From contig NC_134415.1 in NCBI RefSeq assembly GCF_030867145.1, forward strand, positions 15,168,417 to 15,232,416: a stretch of 64,000 nt of DNA, given 5' to 3'. This document shows positions 42,401 through 50,633 of the stretch, piece by piece. The position numbers and the translations under genes are program-made. Source of the stretch: Opisthocomus hoazin (taxonomy: Eukaryota; Chordata; Aves; Opisthocomiformes; Opisthocomidae). Under the pieces are notes generated by a model. That model did not search any database and was not told the DNA's origin. It was given only the letters and a program-made list of their open reading frames with translations. Numbering within the stretch: the stretch's first letter is position 1; the number at the start of each line of letters is the position of its first letter.

Positions 42401-45400
42401 CTTCTCTAGCTGGAGGACTACCAAAGCTTGTATATGTTTGTTTTTTTTCAAAATCTAAGGATGATCTCATAGCATACTATTGTTTGGAGAAAGAATACGT
42501 GAAATTTAACTGCTTTACAAAATTGTAAGCTTACACTTTTATAATTACAGCATTTTCGTTTCTCACAGGCATTAGTAGCTGGCTTGCAACTATCCTGTTC
42601 TGGGGATGATAAACACACACAGCAAACTGTGTGGGGATGTTGTATATGTCATTGAAAATTATTGTTCTTTGCAATTATATGCAAAAGTTGCTACAGTCTA
42701 GTAGACTACCAGCAGTCTGTTTTCACGGGCAGATTGTAATATGTTCTCAAGCAATGAGAGAGCATGCACACATAATTGTCTTACCAGTTTTAAAAAGAAA
42801 AAAAAAACTTTCATCCTAAGACTTCCAGGTTTTGCTCAGCATAGAAGCACAGGCTGAGGTTTTTTACAAGTGGAATATTGGCTGTGATCAGATAAGATGA
42901 TGCAAACAGGTTATTGTCAGCCTTGCTGTTACTGTGCGTGAGATTGCATCCTATTTCCTCTCTCTTTGGTGGCCTTCTCCTGGCTAATATAGTCACTATA
43001 CAAGGTACTAGCTTTCAGTTCTTCTAATTTCTATAAATAAGGTGACATTTCAGGAGAGAAAGTCCAAATTCATGTGAGTGACAAGATCCACGACTGGAAC
43101 TTTTATAATGACATTTTTCTTTAGGGTCAAGGCCCATTTATAATTACTAACACACGCTCACATTTGCCTTGCAGACATGAGTCATCTCCAGGGAGAGTAC
43201 AGAAGTGGCGGTGGGCCACACCCCAGTGAAGATGCATCGGTTAGCTCGGTTGCCTTGGTGACAATTCCAATCACGATAGCGCTGTTACTCATTGTCGTCC
43301 TTCTGCTTGTCAATCAGAAAAAGCAGTGGATTCCAGTGTCCTGCTACAAAGCTCCAACAAAGGTGCCACGTTTATGCCTATTTCCAGCCTTTCACTTTTT
43401 TTGGAAAACAAGATGAACTAGAATATTGTGTAGGATGCAATTGAGTTCACATGATGTGAACTCTCTTAAATTATTTTCTCTTTATGTCTTAAACCATTTT
43501 ATACCAGTCAGTCTGTTGGTATTTATTTAGTCTCCTGAATGATTTTTTTTTCACTATAAAAGGAAAAAATTTCCTGCTCCATATAGTAATGAGTTGTCAC
43601 TAGATAGAAAGCAAGCTCAGCAAAAACATAAAAAACCCTGGCTCTGTATATGTGTAGGTAAATGCAGGCAATTTTCTTATCTGCAGTAAAACTCGTGAGA
43701 GAATATTTTTGCTTTCTTAACTTTCATCCACTTTAAAAGTATTTTCCAACATCAGGTACTATGTCTACTAGTATGCCAAAAGGCATCACCCACATAATAA
43801 GAAAGCTTCCTTTAAGCCAAATACAGATTCAGTGTAAGGCGTGGATATACTGAAATTCAGATTTCTTGTGAGGGTCTTTGTCATAAACATATCTTTCTTT
43901 TAAGGTTTCTTCAACCATGTGTCACTCACTAGTTTCTCTTATTCCTTGGTGGGTGGTGACTGATGGTTCTCAGTAATAAATTTTGGCAAGGCTATTTTGG
44001 CTTATGTTCTTCCTGTTCCAAATAGACTAGCTATTTAATAAAGAACAAATGAACAACTGTGCTTAAATCATATCAGTACTAAAAGAAAGATGATAGAAAA
44101 GATGTTTAAAATTACAGATGGACTGGCTAATGTTTAGCCCTGATTATGTTAACATCAGTGAACCTCAGGACTTCTTTGTGAATCCAGTCCACAGACTGTT
44201 GAAGAGCCAAATGTAAAGCATTGTAGAATAGTGTTTTGTAATAAATATCTGGGGAAAAAAACCCCTTTTGTGATAAGGGTTATTGAATGTAAATTTTTAG
44301 TAATAAAAACCCTTCTGATTTTCTGATTTAAGTTTTGGAAAAAGAAGCTACATCAGTGGAAACTGGAATTTTTAAGATTTGCAGTCCTCTTGTATACTTC
44401 TAGTGTGAGCATGCATATGCATTGTCACTAACTTTGTATGTATCCACAGAATACGCTTACTGCCTGTCCTTCGTCATGCTTAGCCCGTAAACATTTAAGG
44501 TAGCACGCACCCAGCATTTTTTAACCTTCCTCTCAGCTGCAGAATCTTTCAGTTGAAGGATTCTCAAACAGAGGAATAGCAGGACTGGGAAGCCAGAACA
44601 CATAGCTCAACTCTTTCTTTGAGAAATATTTTATGTCCATTCATGCTTGTAGATCATTACATACTCAAACCCTCACATACTCAGATGTGCCTAAAATGAA
44701 ATCCCCTGTTCTACACTTAGAAGCAAGTAAGAACAACTCTAGCAAGTATCACATCAACACTGGCATCTCCGCAATAACGCACTGCTTTGCAAGGGTGTAA
44801 GGCCTAGCAAATACTGGATAAAAGGTGGATGATTTCCTCATTAGGGACGTAATACAGTGGAAGATGTCCCTGCTCATGGCAGGGGGGTTGGAACTAGATG
44901 ATCTTTAAGGTCCCTTCCAACCCTTACCATTCTATGATTCTATGAACACAGAAACCTCCTCAGAAAGGAATATAGAAGGATCCCATGGGACACCACATGC
45001 CAGCATTAACTATAACAGCTGAGATCTGTCCCAGTCTCATAATGGAAGTGCAACCAGGAACAAAACGTTCTTGAAAATTACCATCAATGAAGAGGTGGTT
45101 AAAGTCTTGGAAACAAGCTGCTGCACATGCAGGGCAACAAGGTTAAGCCCTTGTGCAGTGCTAGAGTGACAGAGAACAGTTTAAGCAGTCCATCTGGGAT
45201 GTGAGAATACCAGAGCTCCGTTCACAAGCTGAAAAACAGCGATTCAGAAGAGTGTCGGTCTGTCACTGTGCCTGGCATAAGCCTTTACCAAGTTTAGCAA
45301 AGTCCATTCTCTTTCATTGCCAATTTGATTTTGTTTTGTGGTTAGGACTTAAACCACAAAAGCTTTTTTAATTATGAGTGGATTACAAATTTTATTTAAT

Positions 45401-45607
45401 TTACTCAATATTCCTTTTCTGTTTTAACAGCCTTCTTGCCTAAACAATCAACTGGTATATGTGGACTGCAAGAAAGGTACCATGGTCCAGGTGGACAGTT
45501 CTCAGAGGATGCTAAGAATTGCAGACCCAGATTCAAGATACAGTGGATTTTACAGCATGCAGAAACAGAACAACCTACAGGCAGATAATTTCTATCAAAC
45601 AGTTTGA
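6333..45607 (+). CDS. CRIM1: CRIM1 spliced coding region, 3' part (10 exons)
   Basis: Cysteine-rich motor neuron 1, a type I membrane protein that binds BMP/TGF-beta-family ligands through its VWC repeats and influences their processing and delivery (family knowledge). The ten exons join in phase to give about 579 residues ending in a stop. In order they encode four antistasin-like cysteine repeats, four VWC domains (each with CxxCxC and CCxxC motifs), a juxtamembrane linker, one hydrophobic helix and a tail of about 80 residues. Compared with the remembered 1,036-residue human protein this is the C-terminal half. The signal peptide, IGFBP domain and first two VWC domains must lie left of position 1. 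If the human total of 17 exons holds, these are exons 8-17. No frameshift or internal stop is seen. Identification is firm because long stretches match human CRIM1 nearly word for word. Confidence 0.97.
13166..13289 (+). mobile_element. CR1 LINE 3' end
   Basis: Contains AGCAACCTGGTCTAGTGGAA, TGCTCATGGCAGGGGG and GGTCCCTTCCAACCC followed by the tail ATTCTATGA. Same subfamily as the copy at 44,859. Confidence 0.92.
16831..16902. repeat. 36-bp tandem duplication
   Basis: Two adjacent 36-base units starting GTACTAAAAACATG and GTACTGAAAACAGG, sharing CCTTCTTTCCCAAAGG. They differ at four positions. Confidence 0.85.
16985..17147 (+). mobile_element. CR1 LINE 3' end
   Basis: GGCTGCCCAGGAAGGTGGTT, CCCTGGAGGTGTTCAGAAAA and GGTTGGACTTGATCATCTTA are CR1 landmarks, ending in two tail units CTATGATT. 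A different subfamily from the copy at 13,166. Confidence 0.92.
18421..18577 (+). CDS. CRIM1: CRIM1 exon (antistasin-like repeats 2 and first half of 3)
   Basis: A 157-bp exon, acceptor TTCACAG, donor GTACGT. It completes the Arg codon of the previous exon and ends two bases into a Leu codon. The peptide begins REELCTGLISGCSLDCSFGF and continues through NCEICQC and CDKYCPFGYL, so repeat 2 is complete and repeat 3 is split by the following intron. Reading through the donor gives only YVFSF before a stop, which supports the donor choice. Confidence 0.96.
18578..24965 (+). other. CRIM1: CRIM1 intron, 6.4 kb
   Basis: AT-rich intron interrupting antistasin repeat 3. It contains a GC/CpG-richer patch near 22,330-22,560 and a 172-codon open frame on the minus strand (23,879-24,397), described separately. 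Otherwise nothing recognised. Confidence 0.85.
23879..24397 (-). other. unidentified antisense open reading frame in CRIM1 intron
   Basis: 172 sense codons without a stop on the minus strand (open from 24,397; first ATG at 24,340), ending TAA. An AATAAA on the same strand lies at 23,864-23,859, fourteen bases after the stop. The product is rich in Lys, Thr, Ser and Pro (for example FKTKRGKKPVNDFN and SKGTPVPPKTKTRHGK). I recognise no family. One open frame of this length is roughly what chance allows in 64 kb, and the + strand FEZ2 intron frame of 153 codons is similar, so coding status is doubtful. Confidence 0.2.
24966..25087 (+). CDS. CRIM1: CRIM1 exon (second half of antistasin-like repeat 3, and repeat 4)
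   Basis: A 122-bp exon with acceptor ATCTAG and donor GTAGGT. One base completes Leu, then KNKHGCELCRCKKCPDLPCG and KVCPMGFQQNSHGCIICKCR follow. The cysteine spacing matches the third and fourth antistasin-like repeats of CRIM1. It ends one base into a Glu codon that the VWC exon at 29,075 completes. Local differences from remembered human sequence are conservative. Confidence 0.95.
26815..27180 (-). mobile_element. ancient CR1-like LINE relic
   Basis: On the + strand AGAATCACAGAAGTACAGGG, ATAATCCTTGACAGATGTTT and a later CTTGTCCTAAGCTCAGCAGA follow the order of the reverse-complemented old amniote CR1 3' end. Strongly decayed, so boundaries are approximate. Confidence 0.55.
28675..28714. 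repeat. perfect 20-bp tandem duplication
   Basis: Two identical copies of AATCTCATACATGATATTTA in a CRIM1 intron, a recent slippage-type duplication. Confidence 0.9.
29075..29284 (+). CDS. CRIM1: CRIM1 exon (VWC domain 3)
   Basis: A 210-bp exon encoding a short linker (EATTSLMPPVKTG) and a whole VWC domain: ACLSMDG, the CRECYC core, CALITCPVPNC and terminal CCPSC. The acceptor is GTGCAG and the donor GTAACG, phase 1 at both ends as in the other VWC exons, a layout that allows exon duplication without frame change. The linker is the most diverged part relative to remembered human sequence. Third-position GC is about 67%, well above the next two VWC exons. Confidence 0.97.
29285..34401 (+). 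other. CRIM1: CRIM1 intron, 5.1 kb
   Basis: Separates VWC 3 and VWC 4 exons. Two stretches (about 30,100-30,560 and 32,820-33,440) are less AT-rich and look like decayed repeats I cannot name. Oligo-T tract near 33,889-33,905. Confidence 0.85.
34402..34617 (+). CDS. CRIM1: CRIM1 exon (VWC domain 4)
   Basis: A 216-bp phase 1-1 exon after a TTTTTTCCCAG acceptor; the donor is GTATAT. The peptide runs DEIIVQKPELTSPSICHAPG, then a VWC core CTQCTC and a terminal CCPQC. Nearly identical to remembered human CRIM1 here. Failure to splice the donor gives a stop four codons on (GIY then TGA). Third-position GC is about 44%. Confidence 0.97.
34618..35794 (+). other. CRIM1: CRIM1 intron, 1.2 kb
   Basis: Short intron between VWC 4 and VWC 5 exons. 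No repeat or RNA gene recognised. Confidence 0.85.
35795..36016 (+). CDS. CRIM1: CRIM1 exon (VWC domain 5)
   Basis: A 222-bp phase 1-1 exon, acceptor TTTACAG, donor GTGAGC. It encodes a serine-rich linker (EPLQPSSSSNESMPS) and a VWC domain with YCKNDEGDIFLTAESWKP, CTSCIC and CCPYC. Only 1.2 kb separates it from the preceding VWC exon. Third-position GC is about 45%. The NES in the linker is a possible N-glycosylation sequon. Confidence 0.97.
36017..40523 (+). other. CRIM1: CRIM1 intron, 4.5 kb
   Basis: Between VWC 5 and VWC 6 exons. About 38,690-39,120 is GC-richer than its surroundings and carries a 103-codon open frame with no recognisable similarity. The rest is AT-rich without supportable features. 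Confidence 0.85.
40524..40718 (+). CDS. CRIM1: CRIM1 exon (VWC domain 6)
   Basis: A 195-bp phase 1-1 exon with acceptor CCAACAG and donor GTAATG. The peptide is EDTVPKKVVCHFNGKTYADE followed by CTHCYC, CSTVSCPPLPC and CCPMC, the last VWC domain before the membrane. It is the most GC-rich CRIM1 exon in the window: about 52 of 64 complete codons end in G or C. Longer open frames overlapping it in other phases are shadows of this composition. Confidence 0.97.
40719..41705 (+). other. CRIM1: CRIM1 intron, 1.0 kb
   Basis: Between VWC 6 and linker exons. Nothing recognised inside. Confidence 0.85.
41706..41828 (+). CDS. CRIM1: CRIM1 exon (juxtamembrane linker)
   Basis: A 123-bp phase 1-1 exon without cysteines: EMYVPEPTNIPIEKTNHRGD then VELEVPNWPTPSENDIIHIH. 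It lies between the last VWC domain and the transmembrane exon and matches the human linker closely. Acceptor TTTCACAG, donor GTAAGA. In the family this extracellular stalk is where ectodomain release would have to occur; no specific cleavage site is recognisable. Confidence 0.95.
41829..43174 (+). other. CRIM1: CRIM1 intron, 1.3 kb
   Basis: Between linker and transmembrane exons. Nothing recognised inside. Confidence 0.85.
43175..43362 (+). CDS. CRIM1: CRIM1 exon (transmembrane helix)
   Basis: A 188-bp exon, acceptor CCTTGCAG. After RDMSHLQGEYRSGGGPHPSE comes a hydrophobic run from about VALVTIPITIALLLIVVLLL, then the stop-transfer-like NQKKQW and a short cytosolic stretch ending APTK. The donor is GTGCCA (weaker than the others), chosen because AAG|CCT joins to TKPSCLNNQL, the conserved tail. 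Without splicing, 17 extra residues precede a stop. Confidence 0.94.
43363..45430 (+). other. CRIM1: CRIM1 last intron, 2.1 kb
   Basis: Between transmembrane and tail exons. It holds a short CR1 3' end at 44,859-44,946. Retention would add VPRLCLFPAFHFFWKTR and a stop, replacing the conserved tail. Confidence 0.85.
44859..44946 (+). mobile_element. CR1 LINE 3' end, short
   Basis: About 85 bases: GATGTCCCTGCTCATGGCAG, GGTTGGAACTAGATGATCTT, GGTCCCTTCCAACCC and a two-unit ATTCTATG tail. Typical extreme 5' truncation. Confidence 0.93.
45431..45607 (+). CDS. CRIM1: CRIM1 terminal coding exon (cytoplasmic tail and stop)
   Basis: Acceptor TTTTAACAG, then 58 codons and TGA at 45,605-45,607. The peptide begins PSCLNNQLVYVDCKKGTMVQ and ends SMQKQNNLQADNFYQTV, matching the human C-terminus apart from scattered substitutions. 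The very conserved last 20 residues suggest a protein-interaction role for the tail (inference). The same exon continues into the 3'UTR. Confidence 0.97.
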   Translation, partial: PSCLNNQLVYVDCKKGTMVQVDSSQRMLRIADPDSRYSGFYSMQKQNNLQADNFYQTV

Positions 45608-45636
45608 AGATTTGCACCCTTACCAAGGATTTAAGA

Positions 45637-45656
45637 AAGAGAGAGAGAGAGAGAGA
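45637..45656 (+). repeat. (GA)n microsatellite
   Basis: About ten GA units starting 30 bases after the CRIM1 stop codon. Confidence 0.9.
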
Positions 45657-45672
45657 CTAAGTCTGCTATTAA

Positions 45673-45678
45673 AATAAA
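45673..45678 (+). terminator. CRIM1: possible proximal CRIM1 poly(A) signal
   Basis: AATAAA only 66 bases after the stop codon, just past a GA repeat. Further AATAAA copies occur at 45,977 and 46,235. Use of any of these would give a short-3'UTR mRNA lacking the structured elements and Pumilio sites. Not shown to be used. Confidence 0.35.
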
Positions 45679-46779
45679 ACTAGAATTGTGCACTTGCTTA
45701 GTGGATTGTATTGGATTTGTGACTACATGTACAGCTCTAAGACCTTACTGGGATGAGCTCTGACTCCTGCAATGTGCCAGAAAAAGCATTCCCACTTTTC
45801 CTTGAGATAACTGACCAAGTGTTTTCTTAGAACCAAAGTTTTAAAACTTGTTAAGATGTATTTGCTTGTAACATAGCTATAGAGTTTTTTTGGGAGGGGG
45901 AATCAGGGGCTAGGGGTAGGCAGTGAGGTAAAAGGAAGCTTCAGAGAAAAGCTGGTCATGCTTGGCTGGAGAAGAAAATAAAGGATACTGCCGAGCAGCA
46001 GGATAGTGGTTTTTCTTGTTGCTCTGAAATTGCATCTGTTGCAGCAAAGCCTAACCCCAGGTGAAAAAAAATATGAAAAAGTCTGATTTTTTTTCCCCCC
46101 CGGCTGTTGCTACAGTAATATACTCCTAGAACAGAATTTGTCACATCACGTGTGTGGTGTAGCTGCAAATATTTTTCTATATGATGAGAAGCTGCAGTAG
46201 TTAACAAAATAGCAAGGAAAAGGTTATAGCAGAGAATAAAGGGTGGGTTTATTGAGGATGTATAAAATTATACCTTGTGCTGCTTTTTGTTTTTATTTTT
46301 GTTTTCTTCAAAGCTGATTGGCTAGATTAGCCAGACTTCGGCAGAGTTAGCAAATGACTGAGGCCTGAGTAATTCCTGATATGAGCACTGGATCTTTTGA
46401 CAGCAGTATTGAAGGAAGGAAGGAAGGAAAAGTCAAGAACACCATGCAGTTCCGGGGGCTTTTGTTTGTTTGTTTTGTCTGTTGTGGTTTTGTTTTGTTA
46501 TTTTATATCAATCTCTGGTTGTTCATACAGGAGAAGGAAAAATATTTTTGTTGGACAAAGCTCTTGCTTACAAGAGAGTAGAAAAGAGACTGTTTTAAGG
46601 TTGTTGTTTGTTTTTTTTTTCCTGTTGATGTTCTTATTTACTGGTATGCAGATTTAGAAACTACTTCCATGCTAGGAAGCTGCTTAATTTTAATTGTATA
46701 TTACTCAAGCACCTTTTTTGAAGCTCAGAAAAAAAAGGAGATCATGCTTCTTTAAACTTTAGCATTATAGGAATATTTA

Positions 46780-46787
46780 TGTAAATA
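46780..46787 (+). promoter_or_regulatory. Pumilio-type site UGUAAAUA in CRIM1 3'UTR
   Basis: Exact match to the PUF/Pumilio consensus UGUANAUA in an AT-rich part of the 3'UTR. A second exact copy is at 47,693. AT-rich sequence produces such 8-mers by chance, so function is only inferred. Confidence 0.35.
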
Positions 46788-46825
46788 TAATTATGCTAAA
46801 AACAACAAAAAGTATTTGTATGTTT

Positions 46826-46940
46826 GTGTATATATATATACAAATGCATGTAGGTATACATGTGTATATATACATGCATGTGTATATACAGTATACATTT
46901 ATATACTGTATATATAAAATACTATGTATACAGTATATAT
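46826..46940 (+). repeat. TA/TGTA-rich microsatellite region in CRIM1 3'UTR
   Basis: Alternating purine-pyrimidine sequence of TATA, CATG and GTATAC units over about 115 bases. It includes a 13-bp perfect inverted repeat (arms 46,883-46,895 and 46,902-46,914, 6-base loop) that would fold as an AU hairpin in the mRNA. Confidence 0.85.
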
Positions 46941-47088
46941 TTTTTCTATTTTTTTTCTTGTTGAATGTATTTTTATCTGAGAGAGATTTTACCCAGAGCA
47001 GAAACAGATAAACAGGCATTCCATATCAATGCTTAATCGCTTGTGAGTTTAGGAAAGACAAGAAAAGAGCATCTCATTCTACCTACAG

Positions 47089-47128
47089 TTTGATTTGATT
47101 TGATTTGATTTGATTTGATTTGATTTGA
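47089..47128 (+). repeat. (TTTGA)8 pentanucleotide microsatellite
   Basis: Eight perfect tandem copies of TTTGA/TGATT in the CRIM1 3'UTR, immediately followed by a TG/CG alternating run. Confidence 0.95.
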
Positions 47129-47130
47129 AA

Positions 47131-47162
47131 GTGTTTGTGTGCGCGCGTGTGTGTGTGTGTGC
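47131..47162 (+). repeat. (TG/CG)n alternating purine-pyrimidine run
   Basis: About 32 bases of GT with a GCGCGC core, a composition able to adopt Z-DNA. It abuts the TTTGA repeat. Confidence 0.9.
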
Positions 47163-47376
47163 ACTCTTGTGTTTGCGTGTGTACAGTACGTGCACGGTTA
47201 TAGCAGTAAGCGTTGCTCTTGCTACTTGCTACATTTCAGGGTGTTTCTTATTTTTCTTTTCCTGCTTAGCCTTAAAAAGGCTTTTTAATGAATGCATTGG
47301 CTAGAGACACTGATGACAATATACATGCAGCACTAATCAGCTCCATAGAATAACACCATCGATCGGCTCCTGGATT

Positions 47377-47386
47377 TTCTTTTTTT

Positions 47387-47417
<31 letters not shown>

Positions 47418-47436
47418 CCTTTTTTTTTTTTTTTTT
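47377..47436 (+). repeat. (TTTC)n microsatellite and oligo-T tract
   Basis: T run, about nine TTTC units, then a T tract of about 17 that leads directly into a 20-bp palindrome at 47,434-47,453 (TTTCAAACAATTGTTTGAAA). Confidence 0.9.
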
Positions 47437-47692
47437 CAAACAATTGTTTGAAACAACTACTGGAATATTGTCCACATTAAGCTGGAAGTTTGTTGTAGCT
47501 TGCCTCATTTATAACTCTGACTGTATAATACAATGTTAACTTTCCAAACAGGTCTTGGCACTTTTATACTAATTACCCATTTGTGCATTGCCTTTTTTCT
47601 TTTACAAATGCTTGTCATAAGAGACACAGATACCCAGTATGCTTAATGTGAAAAGAAAATGTATTTTTTGTAAAGGAACTCTCAAGTATTGT

Positions 47693-47700
47693 TGTAAATA
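47693..47700 (+). promoter_or_regulatory. second Pumilio-type site UGUAAAUA
   Basis: Exact UGUANAUA match, about 900 bases downstream of the first copy in the same 3'UTR. Paired sites are more often functional than single ones, but conservation must be tested. Confidence 0.35.
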
Positions 47701-48129
47701 CTTGGTCAGAGGTTGCTGAACTTTAAAACTGAGAAAAAAACCTAATTTATTATTATAATGACCTAATTTATTAATCTGAAGATTAACAATTTTTTTGTTT
47801 TAGAATATCAAAAAGGTGTTCTAGCTGTTTGCATCAAAGAAAAAAATAGGTGTATCATTAAGGGTCAACATTTTTTCTGCTTATATAACTTCAGTTTCCA
47901 ACCACCAAGAAGAAAAAATGTAGTCTCCCCAGTATTTTGTACTCAATCTGATATTGAAACAGAGATGTTTCTGTCCAGTTACTATAAAGATTTTGTCAAG
48001 ACAAAACATCCATTCCTTGCATAAGAGTAAGCAGTCTTTATCCAGAAATTGTAAATGCTTGCTTTTGTTTTACAATCAAGGCCATATTCTGAAAATATTA
48101 GCAGGATATAGGACGTGGTGTAAAATGTT

Positions 48130-48154
48130 TTTTATTATTATTATTATTATTATT
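48130..48154 (+). repeat. (TTA)n microsatellite
   Basis: About eight TTA units close to the end of the CRIM1 3'UTR. Confidence 0.85.
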
Positions 48155-48358
48155 TCAAAGATATGATTTATCCTATGTGCTGTATCCATTACACTCTTTT
48201 ACTTTGGTTCCTGTTGTGCTCTTGTAAGAGAAATGCAGATATAATTTTCTGAAAAATAGACGCATATGTGGCACTCGGAGTGCACTGCGGTTCAGCAGAT
48301 TGCTTGTTTACTTTTTTAACTGTAAGGCGGTTTCTTGTAATTTGGCTCTTGGCAGCAC

Positions 48359-48364
48359 AATAAA
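48359..48364 (+). terminator. CRIM1: CRIM1 distal poly(A) signal AATAAA
   Basis: Canonical AATAAA followed within 40 bases by T/G-rich sequence (ATGCATGTTTTCTTG). It is the last strong signal before the CR1-filled intergenic region, so cleavage is expected near 48,380. Confidence 0.7.
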
Positions 48365-48884
48365 AAAATTTTAAACCTATTGATGCATGTTTTCTTGAAT
48401 GTCATTATTTATTACTTCCGTACACTGGTCCTCGAGACATTAGTTTATAGCTTGGTGTTATGGTGAGGTTTCTTCCCTGGGAGTAGGAATTCACGTTACT
48501 GGCCTGCTGACCTTAGATCAGAACAGTTCAGAACATACTGTGGGTAAAGGACAGTTTGCAGTCACAGAAAGTTCTGGGTTTTGCACTAAAGAATTTAGAG
48601 GGATTTGTGAAATTCCAAATAGTTTCAGCATTCGGTAAAAATCACTCTCTCAAACGCAAAGTCAGCCTTTGCCCTGCCGTTGAATCCACGTGGTCTGGTC
48701 GTACCTGCCAGAAAGCCATAATCAATCATATGGGACTCTAATATGAGGTCCTGTAGGAAGCACGTGGAATCAGAATTTGCACTTCATGGACTTCCTGAGC
48801 CACGGATCATTTATTTACCTATTAGCCGGTAATGTTTTTTTCTTCTATTAATTTGTATGTTAATGGGCTTGATGTAAAGTTCTG

Positions 48885-49560
48885 GTCTGTAACTTCCTGA
48901 GGCAAGGAGTTTTTCAGCTTAACTACTTGCTCCGTGAAAAACTGCCTCCTTTTCTTTCTTTGAACATCTTGATGGTTTCATTTGATAGCCCTGACTTTCC
49001 CCATTGAAAGCAGCAGGGGATCAGTATCTGTGCGCCACCCATTAATGTAGAGACCTGTACCTTCTCTCCATTCTTTCTGTGCTGAAAAGCCCGAGATCTG
49101 ATTCTTTGGGCGCTGTTCCATACCTTCTGGCCAACCTGGCCATTCCTTGCACTTCTTCTGTTAGCTCCTTCTGAGATCAAGGGTAAAGGGACTGAAAATG
49201 TCCACGTTGCTCAAACATGGTACACCCTGCGCCTAGCGTCGTATTTACTGTTTGGATTGCTACCGACCAGAGCTGGCTACGATAATCCAGAATTCCCAAG
49301 CAGTGACTGTTACTGCAAAGCCTGTAACTGACTTTGACTAGGCTAGATGGGTATTTTTGTGCATCCCTTTACATTTACATATGCCAAACTTCCAGTAATT
49401 TCCTCTCCCTTGCTAGTTATCCCTTCCAGCATTTTTTGCTCCTTCCCAGGACTATGGCTGTGGAAGACTCTGTCTTCTAGAAGAGCATCTTCAAATTCTG
49501 CCTGAAAACATTTTTTCATCAGAATGGAACAGAAAACGGCATTACACTAATGAATAAAAC
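48885..49560 (-). mobile_element. ancient CR1-like LINE relic, intergenic
   Basis: On the + strand CTTGCTCCGTGAAAAACTGC, GTTTCATTTGATAGCCC, CTGAAAAGCCCGAGATC, GCGCTGTTCCATACC and CAGAGCTGGCTACGATA follow the order of the reverse-complemented old reptile/bird CR1 3' half. It fills much of the CRIM1-FEZ2 interval. Boundaries approximate. Confidence 0.55.
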
Positions 49561-49957
49561 AATGGTGCATCCACACTTCAATACTCAAAGTATTCCTGGC
49601 CTCCTTTGCCCCACTCCCAATGTCAGAAAGGATCATGCTTGAACGCCTATGTATACTCGGGTTTGTTGGCTTGAAAAAGCTGTAACTGAGCAGAGTAGGA
49701 CGAAGGTGTTCAAATTACCTCAGTGGCAGGCAGACAGTTAACCGGGATGGAATTTTCCACTCGACGGGTCTCTTTCCAAGCATCAAGCAGGAAGCATGAA
49801 AAGAAACTTGAAGGAGGCTCAAACCACATTCAAGCAGTTGAGCAGAGAAAATTCCTGCTACGTACTTTGGGATATCAAAAGCTTACAGCAGCTCAAAGAA
49901 GTAGATAAGAAAAGCCCGTGTAAACTGTTGCACATAAGGAGGCAATATACAGCTAGC

Positions 49958-50352
49958 AGGGGATGGGCCTACGAGGAAAGGCTGAGGGAGCTGGGCTTGT
50001 TCAGCCTGGAGAAGGCTGAGAGGGGACCTTACAAATGCTTGTATCTTAAGGGTGGGTGTCAGGAGGATGGGGCCAGACTCTTTTCAGTGGTGCCCAGCAA
50101 CAGGACAAGGGGCAATGGGCACAAACTGAGGCACAGGAAGTTCCGTCTGAACAGGAGGAAGAACTTCTTCCCTCTGAGGGTGATGGAGCCCTGGAACAGG
50201 CTGCCCAGGGAGGTTGTGGAGTCTCCTTCTCTGGAGATGAATTCAAGACCCGCCTGGACAAGGTCCTCTGCTGTAGGGGACCCTGCTTCGGCAGGAGGGT
50301 TGGACTAGATGACCCACAGAGGTCCCTTCCAACCCAGAACATTCCGTGATCT
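49958..50352 (+). mobile_element. CR1 LINE 3' region, just upstream of FEZ2 CpG island
   Basis: Contains ACGAGGAAAGGCTGAGGGAG, TTCAGCCTGGAGAAGGCTGA, GGAACAGGCTGCCCAGGGAG and GGTTGGACTAGATGACC, in CR1 order and sense orientation. Part of it is open for over 100 codons, but this is the non-coding CR1 3' part plus chance, not a gene. It ends about 150 bases before the GC-rich promoter region. Confidence 0.93.
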
Positions 50353-50633
50353 GTGACTGTGCCAGTAAGAACCAGCTATCTCCCAAACTTGCTGCCATAC
50401 ATGCTGGGTGGCTGAATGGATGGGAAAACAACAGCCAAAACACCACCCACCCCTGGGTTACCAGATTACAACGAAATTATTGCAAACACTCCCTTCCGCC
50501 TCCCCGGTGAACTGCCCTTCCCCGCCGCCTCCCCAGCACCGGCCTCAGCCCTGAGGCTGCCGCCGCCCCTGCGCAGAACCGAGCCCACCGGCACCCTGCA
50601 AGCGGTGTCACGGCCGCAGGCCGAGCCGGCCGA

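Larger units (their letters stand above)
45608..48384 (+). other. CRIM1: CRIM1 3' untranslated region
   Basis: About 2.8 kb of non-coding sequence from the stop to an AATAAA with a T-rich downstream stretch. It is AT-rich and contains several simple repeats, a 13-bp AU hairpin, a 20-bp palindrome and two Pumilio-type UGUAAAUA sites. Length agrees with the long 3'UTR remembered for mammalian CRIM1. The exact cleavage site is inferred. Confidence 0.8.
48385..50500. other. CRIM1-FEZ2 intergenic region
   Basis: About 2.1 kb between the CRIM1 poly(A) site and the FEZ2 CpG island. Apart from the two CR1 elements (48,885-49,560 and 49,958-50,352) I see no gene or RNA. Confidence 0.8.

Noticed and set aside
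49796..50308. 170-codon open frame upstream of FEZ2
   Set aside because: Most of it is a CR1 3' region readable by landmark phrases; this part of CR1 is not its protein-coding part.
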